From positions 1 through 9,364 of the forward strand of contig JBHOQQ010000173.1 in the NCBI GenBank assembly GCA_042408955.1: a stretch of 9,364 bases of DNA. Direction: 5' to 3'. Below, piece after piece: positions 1 through 6,334 of the stretch. The translations under genes and the position numbers were made by a program. The stretch's first letter is position 1; the number at the start of each line of letters is the position of its first letter. The notes beneath the pieces were generated by a model. It worked only from the letters and a program-made list of their open reading frames with translations. It was not told the DNA's origin and did no database searches. Source of the stretch: CALGSZ01 sp042408955. GTDB taxonomy: Bacteria > Chloroflexota > Chloroflexia > Thermomicrobiales > UBA6265.

Positions 1-2
1 AG

Positions 3-779
3 ATCGCGCGGCAGAAGGCGGGCATCATCAAGCCTGGCCGGCCTGTCGCCGTCTCGCCGCAGGAGCCCGATGCGCTCGCTGTCATCGAGCAGATCGCCGC
101 CGAACGCGGGAGCCCGTTGCTGGCTGGTGGGCGCGACTGGCATTGGGAAGGAAGCTGGCGCTCCTTCACCGCCGCCGGACCGTGGGGCACCCTCACCGAT
201 CTCCGGTCCGGCCTGATCGGCGTCCACCAGGTTGAAAACGCCGCCACGGCGATCGCCGCTGCCTGGCTGCTTCAGCAACGCGGCGTCGCTCTTCCTCCCG
301 GAGCGATCGCGTCAGGACTCGCCCAGGCGCGCTGGCCCGGCCGCTTCGAGGTCGTCGAAGGAGCGCCACGCCTGATTCTCGACGGCGCTCACACCGCCGG
401 CGCCGCCCGCGCCCTCGCCGCAACGCTGCACGAAGAGCGCGTCGCAGGCATTACCCTGGTCCTAGCGGTGATGCGAGACAAGGATCCGGCAGCAATTGTG
501 GCGCCTTTGCTCCCCTTTGCGACGCGGATCATTGCCACCGCGACCCAGAGTCCACGGGCGATGGCGGTTGACGCGGTAATAGCCGCGCTCGCTCCCGTTG
601 GTCTGCCCGTGACGAGCGCCCCTGATGTCGGCATGGCCCTGGAGCTTGCCCGGCTGGCTGCTGGGGGCTCCGGCACGGTGCTCGTCACGGGCTCGCTGAC
701 GACCGTGGCGGAGGCGCGGGAGGCCCTGGGCTTGGCGACACCCGATCCGGCGGTCGAGGAGTCGGGGGTGAGGGGCTAG
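3..779 (+). CDS. folC: Folylpolyglutamate synthase / dihydrofolate synthase, C-terminal part (5' end outside window)
   Basis: This Mur-ligase-type ATP-dependent cytosolic enzyme adds glutamate to (dihydro)folate, and in many bacteria also joins dihydropteroate to glutamate. The frame is open from the left edge (codons start at base 3) and gives 258 residues before TAG, so the N-terminal P-loop part is missing from the window. The visible sequence begins with IARQKAGIIKPGRP, the usual FolC central segment. It continues with GLIGVHQVENAATA, WPGRFEVV and the DGAH motif that opens the C-terminal domain. PRAMAVDAV and VLVTGSLTTVAEAR near the end are also typical. One small oddity is DGAHT-A where DGAHN-P is usual. 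A TTG at 117 could be read as a start but lies inside the conserved domain, so it is not one. The next gene is convergent. Confidence 0.93.
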   Translation: MARQKAGIIKPGRPVAVSPQEPDALAVIEQIAAERGSPLLAGGRDWHWEGSWRSFTAAGPWGTLTDLRSGLIGVHQVENAATAIAAAWLLQQRGVALPPGAIASGLAQARWPGRFEVVEGAPRLILDGAHTAGAARALAATLHEERVAGITLVLAVMRDKDPAAIVAPLLPFATRIIATATQSPRAMAVDAVIAALAPVGLPVTSAPDVGMALELARLAAGGSGTVLVTGSLTTVAEAREALGLATPDPAVEESGVRG

Positions 780-803
780 CGGCTGGGAGCAGTCAGGATG
801 CGG

Positions 804-824
804 CCATCAGCCGTCAGGCTGTGG
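804..824 (+). terminator. Hairpin 25 bp after folC stop, possible terminator
   Basis: CCA-t-CAGCC and GGCTG-TGG pair around a GTCA tetraloop, giving eight base pairs with a single bulged T. No T-run follows, so it is not a textbook intrinsic terminator. Its place just after the folC stop suggests a 3'-end or RNA-stabilising hairpin. Confidence 0.3.
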
Positions 825-1285
825 AGGGGCGCAGTTCAGCGCGGCCGGCCAGTCAACTTGCGTCCGAGGGCATTGTGGGGCGGACGCGCGGGGCGAAAGT
901 TCCCGCGCTAAGAATACAAAGCCGGCTGAAGCCGGCTCGTTCGCTATCCACGATGCTCTCGTTAGCCCTGAAGGGGACCGCTCTGGGTGAGCCTTGTCCC
1001 GAGCAACGCGAGGGAGCGGGGACTGCAGCCTCGCGCTCCCGTCCTGCGCGATGGGGCTGGACGGACGACGATTCCGCCCGGCATCCTTTCCCAACATTTT
1101 GCTCGCGAGAGCATGGGAGTGCCCAGCGAGGGATCGCTTCGCTAGCCTCAGGCCTCAGCGATCAGCCGTCCGGAGGGGTGCGATTCAGGGACCCCATCGC
1201 GCCCATTCCTGCTGCGGCGGCGTGCGAATGCCTGACGGCTGCCGGCGAAAAGGCGACGACTTCCCAGCCCCCAGACGTTCGACCC
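825..1285. other. Gene-free convergent intergenic region rich in inverted repeats
   Basis: No convincing gene was found here. The long plus-strand frames have low-complexity Arg/Ser/Ala/Pro translations and run into the antisense of the downstream flavoprotein gene. The stretch lies between the 3' ends of folC (+) and the flavin-reductase-like gene (-). Perfect inverted repeats occur at 860-866/881-887 (GCGTCCG/CGGACGC), 886-892/902-908 (GCGCGGG/CCCGCGC), 920-927/930-937, 1007-1013/1029-1035 (CGCGAGG/CCTCGCG), 1012-1018/1034-1040 (GGGAGCG/CGCTCCC), 1100-1104/1109-1113 (GCGA loop) and 1132-1138/1157-1163 (GATCGCT/AGCGATC). Some of these pairings exclude each other. It could be a dispersed structured repeat, a decayed mobile element or a non-coding RNA. 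Confidence 0.5.
920..937. repeat. Short REP-like palindromic hairpin AGCCGGCT-GA-AGCCGGCT
   Basis: An 8-base self-complementary unit, AGCCGGCT, occurs twice with two bases between, so the 18 bp are an inverted repeat apart from the central GA. As RNA or single-stranded DNA it would fold as a 7-bp stem with a T-GA-A loop. It sits in the gene-free space after folC, the usual place for REP-type elements. Only one copy is present in the window, so membership of a family is a guess. Confidence 0.4.
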
Positions 1286-1846
1286 TTACTGCCCTTGCGC
1301 CCGGTACATCTTGCTCAGGCATGCGTACCGGTCGGCGCCAAGATGATGCAGCAGGCGCCCGGCATCCACATCCACGTTCCAAAAGCCGTCAAATGCCTCT
1401 GCATCCGCTGTCACTGCTAGCACCTGACCGACGAACAGGTCGTGGTCGCCGAGCGAAATCCGGTCAATCACCGCGCACTCGATATGCCCGACGCACTCGG
1501 CCACGAGCGGAGCCTCAAGCTCCGCTGCATCCACCGGGGTGAGGCCCGTGGCCGCGAATTTGTCCGTCTCCCGGCCGGATTGCGTGCCGCAGGCATGGAC
1601 CGCGCTGATAAGATCGACGGTGGGGATGTTCAAGATGAATGCTTCCGTCCGGGAAATGAACTCGTGAGTCAGGCGGGTGGGATGGATTGCGACACCGGCG
1701 TAGACGGGATCCAGGCTCAACGGGAGCAGCCAGGCAGCCGTCATCAGGTTCGGGCGATCGCGGTACATGGATGTCACGAGCGCAACTGGTCCTGGCGCCA
1801 GCATGCGCAGCGCATGACGGCGCTCCACCACGCGTTTTTCCCCCAT
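1286..1846 (-). CDS. Flavin reductase-like FMN-binding protein
   Basis: This 186-aa protein matches the flavin reductase-like (DIM6/NTAB, split-barrel) family. Members bind FMN and either reduce flavin with NAD(P)H for a partner oxygenase or act as stand-alone flavoproteins in the cytosol. Visible features are PVALVTS at residues 20-26, the flavin-binding stretch NLMTAAWLLPLSLDPVYAGV at 33-52 followed by HPTRLTHEFI, the RETDKFAATGL segment near 92-102, and GDHDLFVGQVLAV at 133-145. The start is ATG at 1846, preceded by a purine-rich AGGGGAG sequence. A longer frame reaches 2104 but runs antiparallel through the upstream gene in another frame and lacks homology. The ATG shares its A with the TGA of the glycosyltransferase gene, so translation is probably coupled. 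The substrate and any oxygenase partner cannot be told from the window. Confidence 0.88.
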   Translation of the reverse strand: MGEKRVVERRHALRMLAPGPVALVTSMYRDRPNLMTAAWLLPLSLDPVYAGVAIHPTRLTHEFISRTEAFILNIPTVDLISAVHACGTQSGRETDKFAATGLTPVDAAELEAPLVAECVGHIECAVIDRISLGDHDLFVGQVLAVTADAEAFDGFWNVDVDAGRLLHHLGADRYACLSKMYRAQGQ

Positions 1847-3000
1847 CACCTCACTCCCCTTGCAGTTTCCAGAAGCAGCGCTTCCCGGTAGGCGTCGAGT
1901 GTCAGCTGGGCCGTGCGCCGCCAGTGGAATGTGGCCGCGCGTGCCAGCGCTCGCGTCCGCCACGTGGCCGCTGCCACCGGATCGTTCAACACCGAGGCAA
2001 TTGCCGTCGCTAGCGCTTCCGGCTCGGGCTCGACCAGAATACCCCCTTCGCCGACCACTTCCGGTAGACTGGTCCGGTTCGCGGTGATCGTCGGTACGCC
2101 GCAAGCCATCGCCTCCAGAGCGGTCAGTCCAAACCCCTCATACAGAGAGGGAGTGACGTACAGCGCCGCGCCTTGGTACAAGGCGAGCTTCTCCTTCTCA
2201 CTGACTCTCCCGGTCAGCACAACCGAGTTTTCCAGACCGAGCCGGTGAATCACCGGCTCCAGAGGTGGGAAAACGCGCGGGTTGGTGGTGTGTGGCGCGC
2301 CGGCAATCACCAACTGAGTGGGCTCCCGCAGGCGCGGAAGGACACGGCCAAACGCCTCAAGCAGCACAGGAAGATTCTTTCGGATATCGAACCCTCCGAC
2401 GTTGAAGATATACCGCTTCCAAATTCCGAATTTTGCGACTGTTTCGCGGACGGTCGTCCAGTCCTCTGCTGGCCGGAATTCAGGCCCGGCGGCTTCTGGA
2501 GTCACCCGAATGCGCTGCGACGGAACCCCAAGCATCCGGACAATGTCATCTTTTGCGGCGTGCGACGGCGTGAGGATCAGGCGCGCGGCGCGCACGGTCC
2601 GGCGCATCACTGCGAGGTGAGCGCGCATCCACGGCGAGGCTCGATACTCGGGCAGCACGAGCGGGATGACGTCGTGGATCGTCACGACCAGCGGACACCC
2701 GGCGCGCACCGGTGCGGCAAAATGCGGCACGTGCAGGAGGTCCGGGTGATCCCGCGTGGCGCGTCGCGAGACGCCGTAGATATCCCAACTTGCCCGCTGG
2801 AGCCGCTGTTGCCAGGGCGAGAGGCGGCGCAATGCTCGGGAAGGCGCACGTGACGAGCGATCTCGCTCCCATGCGGGCTGGATGAGCCGCACATCAAGCT
2901 CAGGCGCGATCTCGTTGAGCGCCTGGACGAGCGAGCGCACATAGGTTGCCGTTCCCGAAGGGGGCAGCAGCAAGAAACTGGCGTCGATGACGACCCGCAC
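1846..3000 (-). CDS. Glycosyltransferase family 4 (GT-B fold, group 1)
   Basis: This retaining glycosyltransferase (384 aa) probably acts at the cytosolic membrane face on a nucleotide-sugar donor, for surface polysaccharide or glycolipid synthesis. The N-terminus MRVVIDASFLLLPPSGTATY is the usual GT4 acceptor-domain beginning. The donor domain contains FNVGGFDIRKNLPVLLEAF (199-217, with R207/K208 for phosphate contact), VLTGRVSEKEKLALYQGA, and the E-x7-E motif in YEGFGLTALEAMACGVP (E288 and E296), then LPEVVGEGGILVEP. I chose GTG at 3000 because GGGAG (3012-3008) lies 7 nt upstream and the next residues fit family N-termini. A GTG at 3024 gives eight extra residues and has no Shine-Dalgarno. 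Its TGA overlaps the flavoprotein ATG by one base. Acceptor and sugar are unknown. Confidence 0.9.
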   Translation of the reverse strand: MRVVIDASFLLLPPSGTATYVRSLVQALNEIAPELDVRLIQPAWERDRSSRAPSRALRRLSPWQQRLQRASWDIYGVSRRATRDHPDLLHVPHFAAPVRAGCPLVVTIHDVIPLVLPEYRASPWMRAHLAVMRRTVRAARLILTPSHAAKDDIVRMLGVPSQRIRVTPEAAGPEFRPAEDWTTVRETVAKFGIWKRYIFNVGGFDIRKNLPVLLEAFGRVLPRLREPTQLVIAGAPHTTNPRVFPPLEPVIHRLGLENSVVLTGRVSEKEKLALYQGAALYVTPSLYEGFGLTALEAMACGVPTITANRTSLPEVVGEGGILVEPEPEALATAIASVLNDPVAAATWRTRALARAATFHWRRTAQLTLDAYREALLLETARGVR

Positions 3001-3072
3001 GCCGGAACTCCCAAACACGCTCACCAGGGAAACGCATGATGTCCAGAACCCTTGCGCTTCCGGACCAGCCGT

Positions 3073-3081
3073 AGTATAGCA
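3073..3081 (-). promoter_or_regulatory. Extended -10 promoter for the glycosyltransferase-flavoprotein pair
   Basis: On the minus strand TGCTATACT is an exact TGn plus a 5/6 match to TATAAT. No good -35 is spaced correctly, which fits an extended -10 promoter. It predicts a start near 3066 and a leader of about 65 nt before GTG 3000. The -10 lies inside the small symmetric sequence TAGCA-A-TGCTA (3077-3087). Confidence 0.45.
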
Positions 3082-3157
3082 ATGCTACCCCCGCGTACGG
3101 ACGCAAAGGCGCACGCGGCACGCGTGATCAAGGAAGCGGCAGGAGCGTCTGGACATG

Positions 3158-3169
3158 CATCGCGCGATG
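3158..3169. repeat. Perfect 12-bp palindrome CATCGCGCGATG in the divergent spacer
   Basis: The 12 bases equal their own reverse complement. They lie about 40 bp upstream of the thioredoxin -10 and 80 bp upstream of the glycosyltransferase promoter, where an activator or shared operator could bind. One or two such palindromes are expected by chance in a window this size, so function is only suggested by position. Confidence 0.25.
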
Positions 3170-3193
3170 GCGTTCGAGGGAGGCGACATCTCC

Positions 3194-3222
3194 TTGACGC
3201 CTATGCTATCATTTCGATAGCA
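3194..3222 (+). promoter_or_regulatory. Thioredoxin promoter with overlapping inverted-repeat operator candidate
   Basis: TGCTATCAT (3204-3212) reads as an extended -10 (TGn-TATCAT), putting transcription near 3219 and leaving a leader of about 36 nt. TTGACG at 3194-3199 is a good -35 hexamer, but it would pair only with the weaker GATAGC at 3216-3221 (16-bp spacer). A perfect 7-bp inverted repeat, TGCTATC-ATTTC-GATAGCA (3204-3222), covers the -10 and start region, a classic repressor position. The regulator cannot be named; the site is not a CIRCE or HAIR element. Confidence 0.5.
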
Positions 3223-3254
3223 AGTTACCGATGGACACCCATCAGGAGGAGTAC

Positions 3255-3599
3255 ATGAGCAAGCCGATTGACATTACGGACAGCACCTTCGAGGCGGAGG
3301 TGGTCAAGGCCGACAAGCCCGTGCTTGTTGATTTCTGGGCGCCGTGGTGCGCGCCGTGCCGGATGGTAGCGCCGATCCTGGCTGAGATCGCCGAGGAGCG
3401 TAAGGATCAACTGAAGATCGTCAAGGTGAACGTTGACGAGAATCAGTTGTATGCCATGAAGCTAGGCGTGATGAGCATTCCAACCATGGTGCTGTATAAG
3501 AACGGCACGCCGGTTGAGAAATTCGTTGGCGCCTCTCCGAAGCGAGCCATTCTCGAGCGCCTAGAGCGCCACCTGACACCTGCGCCAGCGCAGAACTAA
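3255..3599 (+). CDS. trxA: Thioredoxin
   Basis: This small cytosolic dithiol-disulfide oxidoreductase (114 aa, the usual size) reduces protein disulfides and is recharged by thioredoxin reductase. The sequence shows the beta-strand PVLVDFWAPW followed by the active-site CAPC (C32 and C35), the buried D26 of VDFWA, the IVKVNVDEN strand, the cis-proline loop SIPT (P76), and KNGTPVEKFVGASPK near the end. The active site has Ala where most thioredoxins have Gly (CAPC rather than CGPC), a common natural variant. I chose ATG 3255 because AGGAGG (3244-3249) lies 5 nt upstream; an ATG at 3231 would place that Shine-Dalgarno inside the gene. It is a single-gene unit with its own promoter and a strong terminator. 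Confidence 0.95.
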   Translation: MSKPIDITDSTFEAEVVKADKPVLVDFWAPWCAPCRMVAPILAEIAEERKDQLKIVKVNVDENQLYAMKLGVMSIPTMVLYKNGTPVEKFVGASPKRAILERLERHLTPAPAQN

Positions 3600-3605
3600 T
3601 CCTCG

Positions 3606-3644
3606 AGCCGCCGTGGTGCCGTCACTCGCCGCGGCGGCTTTCTT
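3606..3644 (+). terminator. Intrinsic terminator of the thioredoxin gene
   Basis: AGCCGCCGTGG (3606-3616) and CCGCGGCGGCT (3629-3639) form an 11-bp stem with one G-U pair and a 12-nt loop. The tail after the stem is TTCTT, pyrimidine-rich with several T. It starts 6 bp after the thioredoxin stop and separates that gene from the regulator gene downstream. Confidence 0.8.
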
Positions 3645-3720
3645 CACTTCCGACCCTCCGTCGTTTGCCGGCAGAAACACGAGCGCTTCTTTTGCCGGGC
3701 TCGGTTGTGCCGTTCCCTAG

Positions 3721-3749
3721 TTGACGCGGATCGCGCCGCCGCCCATGAT
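3721..3749 (+). promoter_or_regulatory. Sigma-70-like promoter of the ATPase-LuxR regulator
   Basis: TTGACG (3721-3726) and CATGAT (3744-3749) are separated by 17 bp. They match the -35 in 5/6 positions and the -10 in 4/6. Transcription would start near 3756 and leave a leader of about 48 nt before GTG 3804. This also argues against the TTG at 3705 as the translation start. Confidence 0.45.
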
Positions 3750-3803
3750 AGTCGTGTGCCCACCACGGGTAGCGCCTGTCACCAGCGCAGAGAGGGGCGG
3801 TCT

Positions 3804-6200
3804 GTGCCAGTCAGCATCGCGGCGACGAACGATGGCGGGCCGTACCTGCCCATACCACCGACATCGTTCATTGGGCGTGAGCGCGACATCGCAGCGGTCG
3901 TGGCGCTCCTTCAGCGGCCAGACATTCACCTGCTGACCATCACCGGGCCGGGCGGTGTCGGCAAATCGCGCCTGGCATTGCAGGTCGCCATCACCCTGCT
4001 GCCAGTCTTTGCGGATGGAATGTGGGTCGTTTCGCTGGCGACCGTCCAGGAGCCGGCGGATGTCATTCCTGCAATCGCTCGCACCCTCGGCCTGCGTGAT
4101 CAGGGCGAGGGGTCACTGCAGGGCCGCCTTCAGGATCGGCTGACTGACCACCGTGTGTTGCTGGTGCTCGAGAATGTCGAGCATGTGGTGACTGGTGGGC
4201 CCGCGCTCGTCGGTCTCTTGGCCGCGTGCCCCCGCCTCAAGTTGCTCGTGACAAGCCGGCTTCCCCTGCGGGTGACCGGTGAGCATGAATATCCTCTCGC
4301 CCCCTTCGACATTGCGACGTTGACCCCAAGCGCAGGCTTGGCCGCAGTCGAGGCAAACGACGCGGTGGCGCTCTTCGTGCAGCGGGCGCGTGCCGTCCGG
4401 CCGGATTTTGTCCTCACCGAGGCGAATGCGCCGGTGATTGCCGAGATTTGCCGGCGCCTGGACGGCTTGCCGCTGGCGATCGAGTTGGCCGCAGCCCGCA
4501 CCAAGGTGCTATCTCCTCCAGCATTACTGGCCCGGTTGAGCAACCGTCTTGAGGTCCTAACTGGCGGGCCGCGCGATGTACCAGAGCGGTTGCAAACGAT
4601 GCGCCGCGCAGTGGCCTGGAGCTATGACCTGCTTGCCAATGAGCATCGCCAGGTGTTCCGCTGGATTTCGGTGTTTCCCGAATCGTTCAGCCTTGAAGCG
4701 GCTGAAGCCGTCGTGCAGCAGTGTGGCAGGCACGAGGATTCGGCCGGTAGCCCAGACGTCTTTGACGCGCTTGCGGCCTTGATTGATGCGAGCCTGCTCC
4801 TGCGGAGCGGGGACGCAGACGCGCTGGGCGAGCGCGGCATTCCGCGTTTCCGGATGCTGGCCACAATCCGCGACTATGGGGTAGAGCAGTTGGCAGCGGC
4901 TGGTGAGGAAGAAGCCGCTCGGAGCGCTCATGCGGCTTGGGTCGTCGCGCTGGCCGGGCAAGCCGAGCGTCACGTATGGGGCCCGGATGGCGAGCTGTGG
5001 CTGAGCGTGCTGGCAACCGAGCATGATCACATCATCGCCGCACTTAGCTGGCTCATCGCGGTCGATCCGGATGAGGCGCTTCGTCTCGCCAGCGGATTGT
5101 GGTGGTTTTGGCAGACGCGCGGGCACCTCTCCGAAGGTCGTGCCTGGCTCGAACGCGCCTTGACAGCTGCACCGGCAGCGCCGGCGTGGGAGCGGGCCGA
5201 GGCGCAGCTCGGCGCGGCATTTTTGGCCGCGCTGCAAGGGGACGCCGAGCCAGCCACGCTGCTTGCCGAGGAAGCATTGGAGTGTGGGCGCGCCTCTGGC
5301 GATCCTAGATGCATCGCGCGGGCACTCTTCACCCTGAGCTTTGTCGCCGGCAGCCGGGGAGACCACGAGCGCGCCGAGGAGCTTGCCACCGAGGCGCTGG
5401 CAGTCGCGCAGCAGGCGCAGCTTGATGCCTGGCTGCCGTTTGCGCACAACCGGCTCGGCATCGAGCACTATGAACGCGGGGACTGGGATTCCGCTCGCCA
5501 GCACATTGAAGAGGCGCTCGCCGGCTGGAGGGCGCAGGGCCATCAGTGGGGCGTGGGAACGGCGCTGGCAAATCTAGCCCAGTGCGCCCGTGCGCAGGGG
5601 GACGATGAGCGGGCCGCGGCGCTGTATCGGGAAAGTTTACCGCTCGCGCACCGGCAGGGAGACAAATGGGGTGTTATTGAAAGCCTGACTGGCCTGGCTG
5701 GCATCGCGGGTGCGCATGGGCAAGCCGATGTTGCCGCCCGGCTCTTTGGCGCCGCAGAGGCTGTGCGAACGGCGATCGGTTTGCGGCTCCAGCGCTACGT
5801 GCAAACCGAGTTTGATCGTGCAGTCGCTGCTGTCCGTCGAGAGCTTGGCGACGCGGCCTTTTCGGCGGAATGGGTGGTGGGCACGGCCCTCTCGCTCGAT
5901 GAAGCGATCGTCACAGCCGGGATGATCGATCCTGCCCGTCCTCTGGCAAGGGAGCAAGCACGGCAACCGGCTCCGCGTCGGGCTGAGTGGCCAAAGCCGG
6001 TGAGCAGTGTGGGGCTAACCGCAAGAGAGATCGAGGTGCTGCACCTGCTCGCAGAAGGAAAATCCAGCCGGGAGATTGGGGACGTGCTCTTTATCAGTCA
6101 CCGCACAGCCACAACTCACGTCACCAATATCTTTGCCAAGCTCGATGTGGACAACCGCGCAGCCGCGGTGGCGAAGGGATTCCAGCTAGGGCTGCTGTAA
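3804..6200 (+). CDS. STAND-type ATPase / TPR / LuxR-family transcriptional regulator
   Basis: This large cytosolic signal-transducing regulator (798 aa) has the AfsR/LAL-like layout. The N-terminal PPTSFIGRERDI leads into Walker A GPGGVGKS (48-55), a Walker B-like strand VLLVLEN (118-124), the sensor LLVTSR (147-152) and the GLPLAIELA motif (221-229). A winged-helix segment follows (RAVAWSYDLL to FPESFSLEAAEAV). A long Ala/Leu-rich helical region of roughly residues 370-680 looks like degenerate TPR repeats and probably senses a partner. A LuxR (GerE) DNA-binding domain closes the protein at 737-798 (GLTAREIEVLHLLAEGKSSREI). The Walker B Asp is replaced by Glu (E123). I chose GTG 3804 because GAGGGG lies 6 nt upstream and a promoter precedes it; the longest frame starts at TTG 3705. 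No neighbour clearly shows its targets. Confidence 0.9.
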   Translation: MPVSIAATNDGGPYLPIPPTSFIGRERDIAAVVALLQRPDIHLLTITGPGGVGKSRLALQVAITLLPVFADGMWVVSLATVQEPADVIPAIARTLGLRDQGEGSLQGRLQDRLTDHRVLLVLENVEHVVTGGPALVGLLAACPRLKLLVTSRLPLRVTGEHEYPLAPFDIATLTPSAGLAAVEANDAVALFVQRARAVRPDFVLTEANAPVIAEICRRLDGLPLAIELAAARTKVLSPPALLARLSNRLEVLTGGPRDVPERLQTMRRAVAWSYDLLANEHRQVFRWISVFPESFSLEAAEAVVQQCGRHEDSAGSPDVFDALAALIDASLLLRSGDADALGERGIPRFRMLATIRDYGVEQLAAAGEEEAARSAHAAWVVALAGQAERHVWGPDGELWLSVLATEHDHIIAALSWLIAVDPDEALRLASGLWWFWQTRGHLSEGRAWLERALTAAPAAPAWERAEAQLGAAFLAALQGDAEPATLLAEEALECGRASGDPRCIARALFTLSFVAGSRGDHERAEELATEALAVAQQAQLDAWLPFAHNRLGIEHYERGDWDSARQHIEEALAGWRAQGHQWGVGTALANLAQCARAQGDDERAAALYRESLPLAHRQGDKWGVIESLTGLAGIAGAHGQADVAARLFGAAEAVRTAIGLRLQRYVQTEFDRAVAAVRRELGDAAFSAEWVVGTALSLDEAIVTAGMIDPARPLAREQARQPAPRRAEWPKPVSSVGLTAREIEVLHLLAEGKSSREIGDVLFISHRTATTHVTNIFAKLDVDNRAAAVAKGFQLGLL

Positions 6201-6230
6201 ACACGGTGGTATGGCTCCTCACCACAGTGT
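6201..6230 (+). terminator. Hairpin directly after the regulator stop codon
   Basis: ACAC-g-GTGGT (6201-6210) pairs with ACCAC-a-GTGT (6221-6230), nine pairs with one internal mismatch and a 10-nt loop. There is no T-run. It begins at the base after TAA and lies between convergent genes, so a role in 3'-end formation is plausible. Confidence 0.35.
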
Positions 6231-6270
6231 GCGAGCCGGTATTCGCGTGGGCCCGGCATGGTGATAGCGA

Positions 6271-6288
6271 CGGGACGCTTGCGTCCCG
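6271..6288. terminator. Perfect GC-rich hairpin between convergent genes
   Basis: CGGGACGC-TT-GCGTCCCG is a perfect 8-bp inverted repeat, folding as a 7-bp stem with a C-TT-G loop. A second repeat, CCTGCC/GGCAGG (6293-6298/6308-6313), follows closely. With the 6201-6230 hairpin it fills the 134-bp spacer between the ends of the plus-strand regulator and the minus-strand DUF2278 gene, as expected for a two-way stop region. T-tracts are lacking. Confidence 0.4.
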
Positions 6289-6334
6289 CCCGCCTGCCGT
6301 TGATTGGGGCAGGTGCTCACGACAAGACAGCGGT

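Noticed and set aside
960..1060. Possible T-box or other riboswitch leader
   Set aside because: The competing hairpins look leader-like, but there is no conserved T-box sequence, no U-run terminator and no plus-strand gene downstream within 2 kb; the next gene is on the opposite strand.
821..1542. Two long plus-strand open frames (199 and 182 codons) after folC
   Set aside because: Their translations are Arg/Ser/Pro/Ala-rich without any recognisable motif. They overlap each other, cross many inverted repeats and run into the antisense of the flavoprotein gene. Such frames are common in high-GC DNA.
1847..2104. N-terminal extension of the flavoprotein frame up to 2104
   Set aside because: The extra residues are low-complexity, lie inside the glycosyltransferase gene in another frame, and the ATG at 1846 has a Shine-Dalgarno and a family-like N-terminus.
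4557..5543. A 328-codon minus-strand open frame inside the regulator gene
   Set aside because: It lies entirely antisense to the conserved ATPase-TPR coding region, its translation has no family features, and antisense frames of this length are expected at this GC content.
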